Source: Halomonas ramblicola (GTDB taxonomy: Bacteria; Pseudomonadota; Gammaproteobacteria; Pseudomonadales; Halomonadaceae). Taken from it: 64,000 bases of DNA. The stretch covers positions 49,071-113,070 of the forward strand of contig NZ_JAUFPL010000004.1 of assembly GCF_030409215.1 (NCBI RefSeq). Direction: 5' to 3'. Each line of letters opens with the position of its first letter. Positions within the stretch are counted from its first letter, which is position 1. The position numbers were made by a program, and so were the translations under genes. Below are positions 10,306-19,621 of this stretch, piece by piece. The notes under the pieces were generated by a model. The model ran no database searches, was not told where the DNA came from, and was given only the letters and a program-made list of their open reading frames with translations.

Positions 10306-12494
10306 GCGTCGTCCTCCTTCCGTTGTGGGGTCTCGGGGGCGACGATCACCCGGGCGTCCACCACCGCATAGCCGTCGGTATTGACGATCACCGGGTTGAG
10401 GTCCAGTTCGGCGAGCGCCGGATAGGCCGCCACCAGGCTCGAGACCCTGAGCAGCAGGTCCACCAGGGCCGCCTTGTCGACGGCCTTCTCGCCGCGCACC
10501 CCGCCGAGGATCCGACGGGCCTTGATCTGCTCGACCATGGATTCGGCGTCGTGGCGGGAGAGCGGGATGGCGCGGAAGGCCACGTCCTCGAGGATCTCCA
10601 CGAAGACCCCACCCAGGCCGAACATCAGCACCGGCCCGAAGATGGGGTCGCGGATCACCCCGACGATCACCTCCACGCCCTTCCTGGCCATGGGCGTGAC
10701 CAGCACCCCCTCGATCTCGGCCTGCGGGTCATAGGCGCGGCAGGAGGCGAGGATCGCCTCGCGAGCCTCGCGCAGCGCCGCCGCCCCCACCAGCTCGAGC
10801 CTGACGCCGCCGGCGTCGGACTTGTGCAGGATATCCTTCGACACCACCTTCATGGCCAGCGGCGTCTCGCCGAAGGCCGCGGCGGCCGCCTCGAGCTCCG
10901 CCTCGCCGCGCACCAGCCGCTCCTCGGGCACCTCAACGCCGTGGGCGCGCAGCAGCGCCTTGGCCTCCGGCTCCAGCAGGTCGCGCCCCTGGGCACGGGC
11001 CCGGTCGAAACACTCGAGCTGCTCGGGCCGGGGCTCGACGACCGGCGGCGCCTCCCGCGCCTCGCGGCACTGCGCCAGGTACTGGCCGCGCTCGCCCAGG
11101 GCGGCGAGCAGGCGCACCGCATGCTCGATGGAGGCGTAGATGGGTAACCCCGCCTCGTGCAGGCGGCGCAGCGCCGGTGGCTTGATCGGCGTATAGAGGC
11201 TGTAGACCACCAGCGGCTTGTCGGTGACCCGGGAGAGATCCACCATCGCCTCGGCGCCGCGCATCTCGTCGCCCAGCAGCGACTCGGCGAAGCGGATGCT
11301 GTAGCCGCCGAACATGCCCACCAGGAAGACGCTGTCGACGTTGTCGTCGGCGGCGACGATCTCCATGCAGGTGGCCAGCAGCGAGGGGTTGGCGTCGGTG
11401 GAACCGGCCACATCCACCGGATTGACGGTGGAGGCCTGGGGGAAGAGCACGCCGCGCAGCTTCGCCCGGGTCTCCTCGGCGAGTTCGGCCAGTTCCAGGC
11501 CCGCCTCGGCCAGGCGGTCGGCGGCGATGGTGGCCTGGCCGCCGCCGTCGGAGATCACCGCCACCCGCTTGCCGCGGGCCTTCTGCAGCAGACCCAGCCC
11601 CTCGGCCACCGGCAGGATCTCGTCGGAGTACTGCACCACGCTGACCCCGGCCTGGCGCAGCAGGTCCACGGTCATGGCGTAGCTGCCGGCCAGGGCGCCG
11701 GTGTGGGAGCTGGCCGACTTCTGGCCGGCCTCGGTGGCGCCGGACTTGTAGACCACCACCGGCTTCATGGCGGTGACCTCACGGGCCACGTCGAGGAAGC
11801 GACGCCCGTCGCGGAAGCCCTCCACGTAGAGGGTGGCCACCCGGGTGTGTTGGTCCTCGCCTAGGTAGCGCAGGTAGTCGTCGAAACCGATGTCGCTCTG
11901 GTTACCCGGCCCCACGTAGGTGGAGAAGCCCACATGGCCGTTGTGCTGGGCCTCCAGCGCCAGCGACAGCAGCATGTTGCCGGACTGGGAGACGATGCCC
12001 ACGCCACCCGGCCTGACGTTGTCCAGGGCCAGCAGGTTGACCCTGTGGTGCAGGTTGAACACACCCGAGGTGTTGGGGCCGATGATGCGCACGCCGTGGG
12101 CACGGGCCTTGTCCATCATGCGCCGCTCGAGCTCGGCCCCCTCGCCGCCGATCTCGGCGAAGCCGCTGGCCAGGATCACCGCGCCCTTGATGCCGCGGCG
12201 GCCGCACTCGGCGACCAGCTCCGGCACCGTGGCCGCCGGGGTGCAGATCAGTGCCAGCTCCGGGTTGCCGGGAATCGCCGACACCGAAGGCCAGGCGCGC
12301 ACGCCGAGGATCATGTCCGCCTTGGGATTCACCGGGTAGATCGTCCCGCGGTAACCGTCCTTGATCAGCCCGACCATGGCCTTGTAGCCCCGCTTGGTGG
12401 GGTCGCTGGAGGCGCCGACCACGGCGATGCCGCCGGGCGCCAGGATGTCGTGGAGGGGGCTGCGGGTCGGGAGGTGTCCTTCGATGGGATTCAT
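10302..12494 (-). CDS. NDP-forming acyl-CoA synthetase (acetate-CoA ligase family)
   Basis: Single-chain enzyme of 730 residues from the ADP-forming acetyl-CoA synthetase superfamily. It links a carboxylate to CoA through a phosphohistidine. The order is: CoA-binding Rossmann domain (AVVGASSDPTKRGYK, residues 24-38), succinyl-CoA-ligase-like domains with the phosphorylated His264 in SSHTGALAG, then an ATP-grasp domain from about 490 (MKVVSKDILHKSDAGG; MFGLGGVFVEILEDVAFR). Members include feruloyl-CoA synthetase (FerA) and protein acyltransferases, but there is no GNAT domain here. It is followed by crotonase A with an ATGA overlap and preceded by crotonase B, so a catabolic role is likely. 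The substrate is not evident. Confidence 0.85.
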   Translation of the reverse strand: MNPIEGHLPTRSPLHDILAPGGIAVVGASSDPTKRGYKAMVGLIKDGYRGTIYPVNPKADMILGVRAWPSVSAIPGNPELALICTPAATVPELVAECGRRGIKGAVILASGFAEIGGEGAELERRMMDKARAHGVRIIGPNTSGVFNLHHRVNLLALDNVRPGGVGIVSQSGNMLLSLALEAQHNGHVGFSTYVGPGNQSDIGFDDYLRYLGEDQHTRVATLYVEGFRDGRRFLDVAREVTAMKPVVVYKSGATEAGQKSASSHTGALAGSYAMTVDLLRQAGVSVVQYSDEILPVAEGLGLLQKARGKRVAVISDGGGQATIAADRLAEAGLELAELAEETRAKLRGVLFPQASTVNPVDVAGSTDANPSLLATCMEIVAADDNVDSVFLVGMFGGYSIRFAESLLGDEMRGAEAMVDLSRVTDKPLVVYSLYTPIKPPALRRLHEAGLPIYASIEHAVRLLAALGERGQYLAQCREAREAPPVVEPRPEQLECFDRARAQGRDLLEPEAKALLRAHGVEVPEERLVRGEAELEAAAAAFGETPLAMKVVSKDILHKSDAGGVRLELVGAAALREAREAILASCRAYDPQAEIEGVLVTPMARKGVEVIVGVIRDPIFGPVLMFGLGGVFVEILEDVAFRAIPLSRHDAESMVEQIKARRILGGVRGEKAVDKAALVDLLLRVSSLVAAYPALAELDLNPVIVNTDGYAVVDARVIVAPETPQRKEDDA

Positions 12495-12596
12495 GTGCTG
12501 CTGACCTTGACCTCTGGGATCGGTGGAAGATGGCCATGGTCCGGCGGCGACCGGACCGTCGTCGTGGCTCGCGGCGAGCCGGGGTTCAACGGGACG

Positions 12597-13391
12597 TCAC
12601 TTGCCCTGGAAGCGCGGCGCGCGTTTCTCGGCGAAGGCGTCGACGCCCTCCTGCCAGTCCGCGGTGGTGGAGCAGGTAAAGACGGCATCGAGCTCCTGGG
12701 CCAGCTGGCTCTCCAGGGGCGTGTCGCTGCCCTGGTTGACCAGCCGCTTGAGCATGGCCATGGAGACCGGGGCCTGGGCGGCGAGGGTGTCGGCCAGGCA
12801 GTGCGCCTCGTCGAGCAACGCCTCGCCGCTCCAGCTGGAGGCCGCCAGGCCGATGCGCACCGCCTCCTCGCCGTCGATGCGTCGACCGGTATAGAGCAGT
12901 TGGCGTGCCATGGGGAGCCCTACCAGTTGGGGCAGCAGCTTGGAGACGCCGCCCCCCACGCAGGTGCCGATGCCGGTCTCGGGGAAGCCGAGCTGGGCGT
13001 CGTCGGCCATGACGATGAAGTCGCAGGCCACCGCCATCTCGGCGCCGGCGCCCAGGGCGTAGCCGTTCACCGCGGCGATCACCGGCCTGCGCAGGCGCAG
13101 GATCGCCTCGCAGACGTCGTTGCCCAGCTGCAGGTACTGGCGGCGCTGGTAGAGGCTGCGCTTGGCGCTGCCGTGCTCCTTCATGTCCGCCCCCACGCAG
13201 AAGGCCCGCCCCTCGCCGGTGAGGATCACCGCGCGCACCGCACTGTCGGACTCGGCTCGACCTAGGGCGTCGAGCAGCTCGGTGTAGAAGGTCTCGACCA
13301 CGGCGTTGAGGCGGTGGGGGCGATTGAAACGGATCTCCATCACCTGGCCGCGGTGGCGGGTGATCAGGGTCTCGTAGTGGGCGTGGCTCAT
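12597..13391 (-). CDS. Enoyl-CoA hydratase/isomerase family protein (crotonase B)
   Basis: Second crotonase-fold enzyme, 264 residues, clearly different from crotonase A. Oxyanion-hole segments are RAFCVGADMKEH and GYALGAGAEMAVA. The catalytic segment is GFPETGIGTCVGGGVSKL, in which Glu of PETG is kept and the second acid is replaced by Gly. That pattern is compatible with specialised hydratases of the CaiD or HCHL branches. The C-terminal FAEKRAPRFQGK is also CaiD-like. It is the first gene of the minus-strand module, 102 bases before the synthetase, and divergent from the RpiR regulator. Confidence 0.83.
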   Translation of the reverse strand: MSHAHYETLITRHRGQVMEIRFNRPHRLNAVVETFYTELLDALGRAESDSAVRAVILTGEGRAFCVGADMKEHGSAKRSLYQRRQYLQLGNDVCEAILRLRRPVIAAVNGYALGAGAEMAVACDFIVMADDAQLGFPETGIGTCVGGGVSKLLPQLVGLPMARQLLYTGRRIDGEEAVRIGLAASSWSGEALLDEAHCLADTLAAQAPVSMAMLKRLVNQGSDTPLESQLAQELDAVFTCSTTADWQEGVDAFAEKRAPRFQGK

Positions 13392-13460
13392 GGAGGGGAC
13401 ACTCTCGGCTCGGGGGGCTGGGGGTTCGATAACGCCCGACAGGGTAATGCCGGACTAAAA

Positions 13461-13499
13461 ACAAACGTGTCATTATCGATGGTCATACAACACGTTTGT
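13461..13499. promoter_or_regulatory. 10-bp dyad between crotonase B and the RpiR-type gene
   Basis: Perfect inverted repeat ACAAACGTGT (13461-13470) / ACACGTTTGT (13490-13499) separated by 19 bases. It lies in the divergent intergenic region 13392-13641, about 70 bases before crotonase B. A second weaker dyad, GTTTC/GAAAC, is at 13546-13572. These are candidate operators for the adjacent regulator (inference). Confidence 0.5.
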
Positions 13500-13641
13500 G
13501 CTGAGCCTAGCCTAAACCGGAGCCGCGGATGACGTCAACACGCGCGTTTCACTATTTTCATCCACTAGAAACGATTGTATCGCTCCCGGGCGGCGCGCAT
13601 CGGTTACAATGGCGCGCCCCGCCCTCAGCCAGGAGATCGCC

Positions 13642-14559
13642 GTGCTGGAACAGCATCCTCGTGACGACGCCACTCCGGACGCCGGCCCGAGCCGCCTGGA
13701 CGCGGTGAACCAGCAGCTCGCCGAGGTCTATCCCGAGCTGAGCCCGCAACTCAAGCTGGCCGCCGGCTATGTGCTGGAACACCCGGTGGAGATCGCCTTC
13801 CAGTCGATCCGCAAGTCGGCCACCGCCGCCGAGGTCACCGCCTCGACCCTGGTGCGCCTGGCCAAGCGGCTGGGCTTCGACAGCTTTGATCAGTTCCGCG
13901 AGGTGTTCCAGTCGGCGGTACAGGCCGGCCCGGTGGAACTCTCCGGCCGCGCCAGCAACCTGCGCACCCTGGCCAGCCAGACCGACGACCAGGTGTTCCT
14001 CGACGTGGGTGACGCCGCCTTCGACAACATCGGCCGGCTGTTCACCGCCGACAACCAGGTACGGGTCCGCGAGGCCGCCCAGTTGCTGCTGGATGCCGGG
14101 AAGATCGCCGTGGTGGGCTTCCGCGATACCTTCGCCTGCGCCTACCACTTCGCCTACGTGGGGCGCATCGCCATGCCCAATGTCCAGCTGATCCGTGGCC
14201 AGGAAGGGGGGCTGCTCACCGAGCTGGCGCCCTTCGGCGAGGGCGACGCGGTGGTAGTCTTCGGCTTCGAGCCCTACTGCGCCGAGACGGTGCGCGCCCT
14301 GGAGGTCACCCGGGCCAACGGCGTCAACGCCATCGTGGTCACCGATACCCTGCGCTCGCCACTGGTGCCCGGCGCCAGCGTCACCTTCCCGGTGGCCAAT
14401 GCCACGCCGCACTTCTTCCCCTCCATCCTGGCGGCGATCACCCTGGTGGAGACGCTGCTGGCGGAGTGCGTGGCCTTCGGCCCCGACGACCTGGTGGACA
14501 ACGTGGCGAGCTTCGAGTCGCGGATGCGGGAGATGGGCGCTTACGTGGAACGGGGATAG
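13642..14559 (+). CDS. MurR/RpiR-family transcriptional regulator
   Basis: Protein of 305 residues: an N-terminal RpiR helix-turn-helix (about 15-95, with KSATAAEVTASTLVRLAKRLGF) and a C-terminal SIS sugar-phosphate-type domain (about 130-270, VVGFRDTFACAYHFAYVG). The GTG start is chosen because AGGAG lies 6 bases upstream; an in-frame ATG at 13609 has no ribosome site. It is divergent from the crotonase/synthetase genes and likely controls them. SIS domains usually bind phosphosugars, but several family members regulate other catabolic genes, so the effector is open. Confidence 0.85.
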   Translation: MLEQHPRDDATPDAGPSRLDAVNQQLAEVYPELSPQLKLAAGYVLEHPVEIAFQSIRKSATAAEVTASTLVRLAKRLGFDSFDQFREVFQSAVQAGPVELSGRASNLRTLASQTDDQVFLDVGDAAFDNIGRLFTADNQVRVREAAQLLLDAGKIAVVGFRDTFACAYHFAYVGRIAMPNVQLIRGQEGGLLTELAPFGEGDAVVVFGFEPYCAETVRALEVTRANGVNAIVVTDTLRSPLVPGASVTFPVANATPHFFPSILAAITLVETLLAECVAFGPDDLVDNVASFESRMREMGAYVERG

Positions 14560-14596
14560 CTGGAAGCTGGCATGATCCCGCCAACCCTGGGGTCAA

Positions 14597-14827
14597 GGAT
14601 TTTTAGTTCTTCGCAGATCAGCGTGAAAACGAATTGTAGGAGGCCACGGTCCGACGCTTCGGCTCTGTTGGGCGATTGGAGGCCGAAGGCCTCCCGGCGG
14701 GGGCAGCCGACGCCTGGCAACGCCGCTAGGCGCCTGACGGCGCCAGTCGCGCAGCAAAGTCGAGGCGTCGAACCGTGCCCTCCTACCGACAGGTTTCACG
14801 CCAAAGTGCGATGAACCGGATTTTTCT
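14597..14827. repeat. Imperfect inverted-repeat element (BIME/MITE-like)
   Basis: The two halves of this 231-base stretch are imperfect reverse complements of each other. Matched blocks are GATTTTTA/AAAAATCC at the outer ends, GCGTGAAAAC/GTTTCACGCC, and TGTAGGAGGCCACGGTCCGA / TCGAACCGTGCCCTCCTACC. Inner hairpins such as GGAGGCCGAAGGCCTCC sit near the centre. Both strands can be read as similar short peptides, a result of the symmetry and not evidence of a gene. It fills the gap between two convergent genes, a usual place for REP-type elements. Confidence 0.65.
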
Positions 14828-14890
14828 TCCAGCTTCAGGCTTCCAGGCGCGAAGCGCCGCTCTTCGAGCTCCTGGCCCGGCGAAGCCGGG

Positions 14891-15868
14891 TCAGGGTACC
14901 AGGATGGTCGAACCGGTGGTCCGGCGGCCCTGCAGGGCGTCCTGGGCCTCGCCGGCCTCGGCCAGGGGGTAGCGGTGCGAGACGTCGACCTTCACCTTGC
15001 CGCTCTCCAGCATGGCGAAGAGGTCGTCGGCCATCATCGCGAGCCGCTCAGGCGTGTCGGCGTAGCCATTGAGGCTGGGGCGGGTGGTGAACAGCGAGCC
15101 CTTCTGGTTGAGGATGCCCAGGTTGACCCCCTCCACGGGCCCGGAGGCGTTGCCGAAGCTGACCATCAGCGAGCGCGGCTTGAGGCAGTCCAGCGAGGTC
15201 TCCCAAGTGTCCTTGCCCACCGAATCGTAGACCACGTCACACATCTCGCCGCCCGTCAGCTCGCGGACCCGCTCCACCACGTCCTCGCGGGTGTAGTCGA
15301 TGGTCGCCCAGGCGCCGTTCCGCTCGGCCAGCGCCGCCTTCTCCGGCGAGCTCACCGTGCCGATCAGCCTCACGCCCAGCGCCCTGGCCCACTGGCAGGC
15401 GATGGAGCCCACGCCGCCGGCCGCGGCATGCCAGAGGATGGTCTCGCCGCCCTTCAGCGCGTGGGTCTGGCGCATCAGGTACTGCACGGTAAGGCCCTTG
15501 AGCATGCTGGCCGCGGCGGTCTCGAAGTCGATGGAGTCGGGCAGCTTCACCACCTTGGCCGCCGGCAGGGTATGCCGCTCGGCATAGGCGCCCAGTGGCC
15601 CCTGGGCGTAGGCGACCCGATCGCCCACCTCGAGCCGGGTGACGCCCTCACCCACGGCATCGACCACGCCGGCCGCCTCGGTGCCCAGCCCGGAGGGCAG
15701 CGACGGCGCCGGATAGAGGCCGGTGCGGAAGTAGATGTCGATGAAGTTCAGGCCCACGGCGCGGTTGGCGACCCGCACCTCGCCGGGGCCCGGTTCGGCA
15801 GGGGTGACGTCGACCCACTCGAGCACTTCGGAACCGCCGGTGCGGGAGAACTGGATACGCTTGGCCAT
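14891..15868 (-). CDS. qorA: NADPH:quinone oxidoreductase QorA
   Basis: Zinc-free medium-chain dehydrogenase/reductase, 325 residues (E. coli QorA 327), reducing quinones with NADPH. The N-terminal GroES-like domain has NRAVGLNFIDIYFRTGLYP, and the Rossmann motif is AAAGGVGSIACQWA at about 148-161. The C-terminus (DALQGRRTTGSTILVP) is the QorA signature. No zinc ligands are seen. It is convergent with the RpiR-type gene across the inverted repeat and appears to be a single gene. Confidence 0.9.
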   Translation of the reverse strand: MAKRIQFSRTGGSEVLEWVDVTPAEPGPGEVRVANRAVGLNFIDIYFRTGLYPAPSLPSGLGTEAAGVVDAVGEGVTRLEVGDRVAYAQGPLGAYAERHTLPAAKVVKLPDSIDFETAAASMLKGLTVQYLMRQTHALKGGETILWHAAAGGVGSIACQWARALGVRLIGTVSSPEKAALAERNGAWATIDYTREDVVERVRELTGGEMCDVVYDSVGKDTWETSLDCLKPRSLMVSFGNASGPVEGVNLGILNQKGSLFTTRPSLNGYADTPERLAMMADDLFAMLESGKVKVDVSHRYPLAEAGEAQDALQGRRTTGSTILVP

Positions 15869-15950
15869 GGGAAGCTTTCCTTATTCGGCTAACGGGATCG
15901 GTTCACCATGGAAGCGCCGCCGGACGAAGGGGTCAAGTCGATTCTCTGGC

Positions 15951-16514
15951 CTAGCCGCCGGGACAAACCGCCAGGCCCTCGACGAACCGGCGCTTCTCCT
16001 CCTCGAAGAAACGCGCGTCGTGCTTGAAACGGCGCAGCACCTCCTGCTCGTCGAAGGACAGCGTCGGCTCGAGCTCACCGGCCCGGGCAGCCGGGTGGCG
16101 GCGGGACAGCCCCACGCGCGCACCGCGGTCGTCCTCGATCCAGCGCGAGATACCGCACTGGCGCAGGAATGCCTCGTCGAGGTCGTCCGTGGGCTCGACA
16201 CGCAGCGGGGCATTCAGCGCCAGCTCGCGAATCAGGCGTTGTCGGGGCTCGCGCCCCTCCCCGAGCGAGGCGCTCAGTGCCAGCGTCATGGCGGCGCCAG
16301 CCTCGTCGAGTACCAGCAGGGCCAACGCCAGTGGTGCCTCGGCGTCGTCCACCAGTGCCCAGAGCCGTGCCGCCTCGGTGGCGAACAACAGATGGCGCGT
16401 GCCACTGAACGCCACCAGCGGCGTCAAGCCGGCGGACGTGCCGTGCACCGCCGCGCACAGCCGGGCCAGGCAGGCGTCGCGCCATTCGCCCGGCTCGAGA
16501 CTCACCACCCTCAT
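15951..16514 (-). CDS. Hypothetical protein
   Basis: I do not recognise this 187-residue protein. It has no signal peptide or membrane helix. The middle is rich in Ala, Leu and acidic residues, and the C-terminal part is basic with a charged helix (ARFFEEEKRRFVEGL). The ATG at 16514 is preferred over an upstream start because GGGGAGAG lies 5 bases before it. It has a normal codon pattern for the genome. It lies between qorA and a divergent glycerophosphodiesterase. Confidence 0.65.
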   Translation of the reverse strand: MRVVSLEPGEWRDACLARLCAAVHGTSAGLTPLVAFSGTRHLLFATEAARLWALVDDAEAPLALALLVLDEAGAAMTLALSASLGEGREPRQRLIRELALNAPLRVEPTDDLDEAFLRQCGISRWIEDDRGARVGLSRRHPAARAGELEPTLSFDEQEVLRRFKHDARFFEEEKRRFVEGLAVCPGG

Positions 16515-16648
16515 CGGCACTCTCCCCTCGTGGTAGGCAATCGCGCGCAGCCTAGCACAGGTCGCCCATCGAGCGACCAACGACACACGGTTGTCATGGC
16601 AGGGTAGGATGATGCCTAGAGGTTCCCGCCACCCACGAGAGGCGCCCC

Positions 16649-17443
16649 ATGTCACGACCGACCGTCCACCTGCCCCGCCTGATCGCCCACCGTGGCCTCT
16701 CGGCCCATGCCCCCGAGAACACCCTCACCGCCGTGCGCGCCGCCCATGCCGAGGGCTGTGGCTGGGTGGAGCTCGACGTCCAGCTGCTCGGCGACGGTAC
16801 GCCGGTGATCTGGCATGACAAGGGCGTGCGGCGCTGCTCCAACGGCCGCGGCAAGCTGGCCAACATGGAGCTGCCACGCGCCCGGGCCCTGGACGTAGGG
16901 GCCTGGTTCGGCCGCAACTTCGCCGGCGAGCGCCTGGCCACCCTCGACGAGATGCTCGCCCTGGCCGACGAACTCGGCCTGGGCCTCAACCTGGAGCTCA
17001 AGGTGCATCGCGGCCGCGACCCCCAGGCCCTGGTGGCGACCGCCCTGCCCCGGGCGCTGGACGCCCTGCCCCCGGAGCGCCTGATCGTCTCCTCCTTCCA
17101 TCCCGAGGCACTGGAGGCGGCCCGGGCCCTGCAACCGGCCGGCGACGCGTTGCACCTGGGCATTCTCCACGAAAAGCCGCCCAAGGAGTGGCGACGCAGC
17201 GCCGAGGCGCTCAAGGCCTTCAGCCTGCACGTGGACTGGCGACGCCTGAAGGAGAAGCGGGCCCGGGAGATCAAGGCGGCGGGCTACGCCCTGCTCTGCT
17301 ACACCCCCAACGATCCGGTGGCCTTCGCCACCCAGTGGGACTGGGGCGTGGACAGCGCCATCAGCGACGACCCGGGCCTCTTCACCCACTACCTGCCGGA
17401 GGCCGAGCCGCCCGACGGCGCCGGCACAGTGATCGTTCGATAG
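16649..17443 (+). CDS. ugpQ: Glycerophosphodiester phosphodiesterase (UgpQ type)
   Basis: Hydrolyses deacylated phospholipids to glycerol-3-phosphate and an alcohol. The 264 residues form a GDPD TIM barrel with the active-site signatures [15 protein letters not shown] (residues 12-26), [12 protein letters not shown] and [10 protein letters not shown]. Later metal and substrate residues are in [10 protein letters not shown]. There is no signal peptide, so it is the cytoplasmic UgpQ type. Its last 62 bases overlap the 3' end of cobQ on the other strand. Confidence 0.9.
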   Translation: MSRPTVHLPRLIAHRGLSAHAPENTLTAVRAAHAEGCGWVELDVQLLGDGTPVIWHDKGVRRCSNGRGKLANMELPRARALDVGAWFGRNFAGERLATLDEMLALADELGLGLNLELKVHRGRDPQALVATALPRALDALPPERLIVSSFHPEALEAARALQPAGDALHLGILHEKPPKEWRRSAEALKAFSLHVDWRRLKEKRAREIKAAGYALLCYTPNDPVAFATQWDWGVDSAISDDPGLFTHYLPEAEPPDGAGTVIVR

Positions 17444-18869
17444 CGGCGACATCCAGGCTGGCCTCCAGGGCATCCGCCAGGCGGTCCAGCTCCGCCTGGC
17501 GATGGGCGGCCAGGTCCACCGCATCGCCCGCCTCCTCCAGGCCCCAGCGGGCGAGCAAGGCCGTACCGGCCGCGGCGCCGTCGAACAGGCCGTGCAGGTA
17601 GGTGCCCATCACCTGGCCGTCGTCGCTGACCGCCCCGTCCGGCCGCCCCGCCAGCTCGCACAGCGGACGCTCGAGCGCCGGCCCCGTGGTGACGCCGTTG
17701 TGGATCTCGTAGCCGGCGAGGGGCACACCCTCCGGCAGCAGGCGCCCGCGGACGTTGTTCAGCTGCTTGCCGGGCACCATGCGGGTCTCCAGCTCGAGCA
17801 GCCCCAGCCCCGGGCTGCTCCCCGCCGGCCCCTCCAGCCCCTCGGGATCGTGGATGGCCCACCCCAGCATCTGGAAGCCGCCGCAGATGCCCAGCACCCG
17901 ACCGCCATAGCGCAGGTGGCGGCGGATGGCCGCTTCCCAGCCCTGGGCGCGCAACCAGTCGAGATCCGAGCGGGTGCTCTTGCTGCCCGGCAGCACGATC
18001 AGGTCGGCGGGCGGGATGGGCCGATCCGGTCCCACGAAGGTGAGCGCCACCCGCGGGTGCAGGCGCAGCGGGTCGAAGTCGTTGTGGTTGCTGATGCGCG
18101 GCAGCGCCGGCACCACCACTTCGAGCGCCGGCTCGCCCGAGCGCCGGCCGTGCAGGCCCAGGCTGTCCTCGGCATCCAGCACCAGCCCCGGGAGGTATGG
18201 CAGGGTGCCCAGCACCGGCTTGCCGGTATGCCCCGCCAGCCAGTCGAGCCCCGGCTGCAGCAGCGCCATGTCGCCACGGAAGCGATTGATGATAAAGCCC
18301 TTGGTGCGTTCCCGTTCGGACTCGGAGAGCAATGCCAGGGTGCCCACCAGTTGGGCGAAGACCCCGCCACGGTCGATGTCCCCCACCAGCAGCACCGGGC
18401 AGTCCACCGCCTCGGCGAAGCCCATGTTGGCGATATCGTTCTCGCGCAGGTTGATCTCCGCCGGGCTGCCCGCCCCCTCGGCGATGATCACGTCATGACG
18501 CGCGGACAACGCCTCCCAGGCCGCCAGCACGCCGGCGCGCGCCTCGCGCTTGTAGGCGTGATAGTCCAGGGCGTCCATGTGGCCGAGCACCCGGCCGCGC
18601 AGGATCACCTGGGCGCCGCGGTCGCTCTCCGGCTTGAGCAGCACCGGGTTCATATCGCTGTGCGCGTCTACCCCGGCGGCCAGCGCCTGCAGCGCCGTGG
18701 ATCGGCCGATCTCGCCGCCGTCCACCGTCACCGCGCTGTTCAGCGCCATGTTCTGCGGCTTGAAGGGCGCCACCGACACCCCGCGCCGGGCCAGGGCCCG
18801 GCACAGCGCGGCCACCACCGTGCTCTTGCCCGCATCCGAGGTGGTGCCCTGGATCATCAGGGTGCTCAT
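17382..18869 (-). CDS. cobQ: Cobyric acid synthase CobQ
   Basis: Glutamine- and ATP-dependent amidation of adenosylcobyrinic acid a,c-diamide at four side chains, giving adenosylcobyric acid. The 495 residues comprise an N-terminal dethiobiotin-synthetase-like ATPase domain ([17 protein letters not shown] at the start) and a C-terminal class I amidotransferase domain with nucleophile Cys in [15 protein letters not shown] and His in [11 protein letters not shown]. The ATG overlaps the bluB stop by 4 bases. It is the last gene of the ring-synthesis block. Confidence 0.97.
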   Translation of the reverse strand: MSTLMIQGTTSDAGKSTVVAALCRALARRGVSVAPFKPQNMALNSAVTVDGGEIGRSTALQALAAGVDAHSDMNPVLLKPESDRGAQVILRGRVLGHMDALDYHAYKREARAGVLAAWEALSARHDVIIAEGAGSPAEINLRENDIANMGFAEAVDCPVLLVGDIDRGGVFAQLVGTLALLSESERERTKGFIINRFRGDMALLQPGLDWLAGHTGKPVLGTLPYLPGLVLDAEDSLGLHGRRSGEPALEVVVPALPRISNHNDFDPLRLHPRVALTFVGPDRPIPPADLIVLPGSKSTRSDLDWLRAQGWEAAIRRHLRYGGRVLGICGGFQMLGWAIHDPEGLEGPAGSSPGLGLLELETRMVPGKQLNNVRGRLLPEGVPLAGYEIHNGVTTGPALERPLCELAGRPDGAVSDDGQVMGTYLHGLFDGAAAGTALLARWGLEEAGDAVDLAAHRQAELDRLADALEASLDVAAIERSLCRRRRAARPPAGSG

Positions 18870-19591
18870 TGGCGGGCTCCGAGTGCCTCGAGCGCCTCGC
18901 CCAGGGCCGTGGAAGACGGCATCTGTTCCCAGCCATTGCCATGCACCCGCTCGGCCAGCGGCAGGCGCTGCCGCCAGCCGGCACGGGCCAGCTCGGGCCG
19001 GTCGAGGAAGTCGCCGACATAGCCCAGGCACAGGTAGGCGAGCGGATAGACCGACTCCGGCAACCCCAGCACCCCGGCCAGCTCGTCCTGGTCGAGGATG
19101 CTGACCCAACCCACGCCGATGCCCTCGGCGCGGGCCGCCAGCCACAGGTTCTGGACCGCCAGGCAGGTGCTGAACAGGTCGGTGTCGACGACGCTGTGTC
19201 GGCCCAGTACATGCTCGCCGCCCCGGCTTCGGTCACAGGTGATGCACAGGTTGAGCGGGCTCTCCCGGATGCCTTCCAGCTTGAGGCGTCGATAAAGCTG
19301 CCCGCGTTCCCCGGCATGGCACTCGGCCGCCCTGGCGTTCTCGCGCTCGAAGATCCGATGCACCCGCTCGCGCACCTCGCGGCTGTCGATCACCAGGAAG
19401 TCCCAGGGCTGCATGAAACCCACCGAGGGAGCATGGTGGGCGGCCTCCAGCAGGCGCGCCAGCACCTCGGGGGGAATCGGCTCCGGCAGGAACTGGGCGC
19501 GCACGTCCCGGCGCTCGTGGATGGCCCGGTAGACCCCGGCCTTCTGCGCCTCGGGGAAGGCATGGTCGGGTCGCTCGCTCGGCTCTGCCAT
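18866..19591 (-). CDS. bluB: 5,6-Dimethylbenzimidazole synthase BluB
   Basis: Flavin-destroying enzyme that uses O2 to turn FMNH2 into 5,6-dimethylbenzimidazole, the lower ligand of B12. The 241 residues have the nitroreductase fold with BluB features: [34 protein letters not shown], and [20 protein letters not shown]. The ATG at 19591 follows GGAGAG by 7 bases. Its presence means that the pathway is aerobic to the end and that true cobalamin is made. It is coupled to cobQ by ATGA. Confidence 0.96.
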   Translation of the reverse strand: MAEPSERPDHAFPEAQKAGVYRAIHERRDVRAQFLPEPIPPEVLARLLEAAHHAPSVGFMQPWDFLVIDSREVRERVHRIFERENARAAECHAGERGQLYRRLKLEGIRESPLNLCITCDRSRGGEHVLGRHSVVDTDLFSTCLAVQNLWLAARAEGIGVGWVSILDQDELAGVLGLPESVYPLAYLCLGYVGDFLDRPELARAGWRQRLPLAERVHGNGWEQMPSSTALGEALEALGARQ

Positions 19592-19621
19592 GCGGCTCTC
19601 TCCTGGCAACGTCGTGGATGT

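Noticed and set aside
10302..12494. Protein acetyltransferase (Pat-type) identity for the acyl-CoA synthetase
   Set aside because: Pat proteins of this superfamily carry a C-terminal GNAT domain; this 730-residue chain ends with the ATP-grasp domain.
14572..14820. Short frames on both strands within the inverted repeat
   Set aside because: The two predicted peptides resemble each other only because the DNA is an inverted repeat; neither has a ribosome site.
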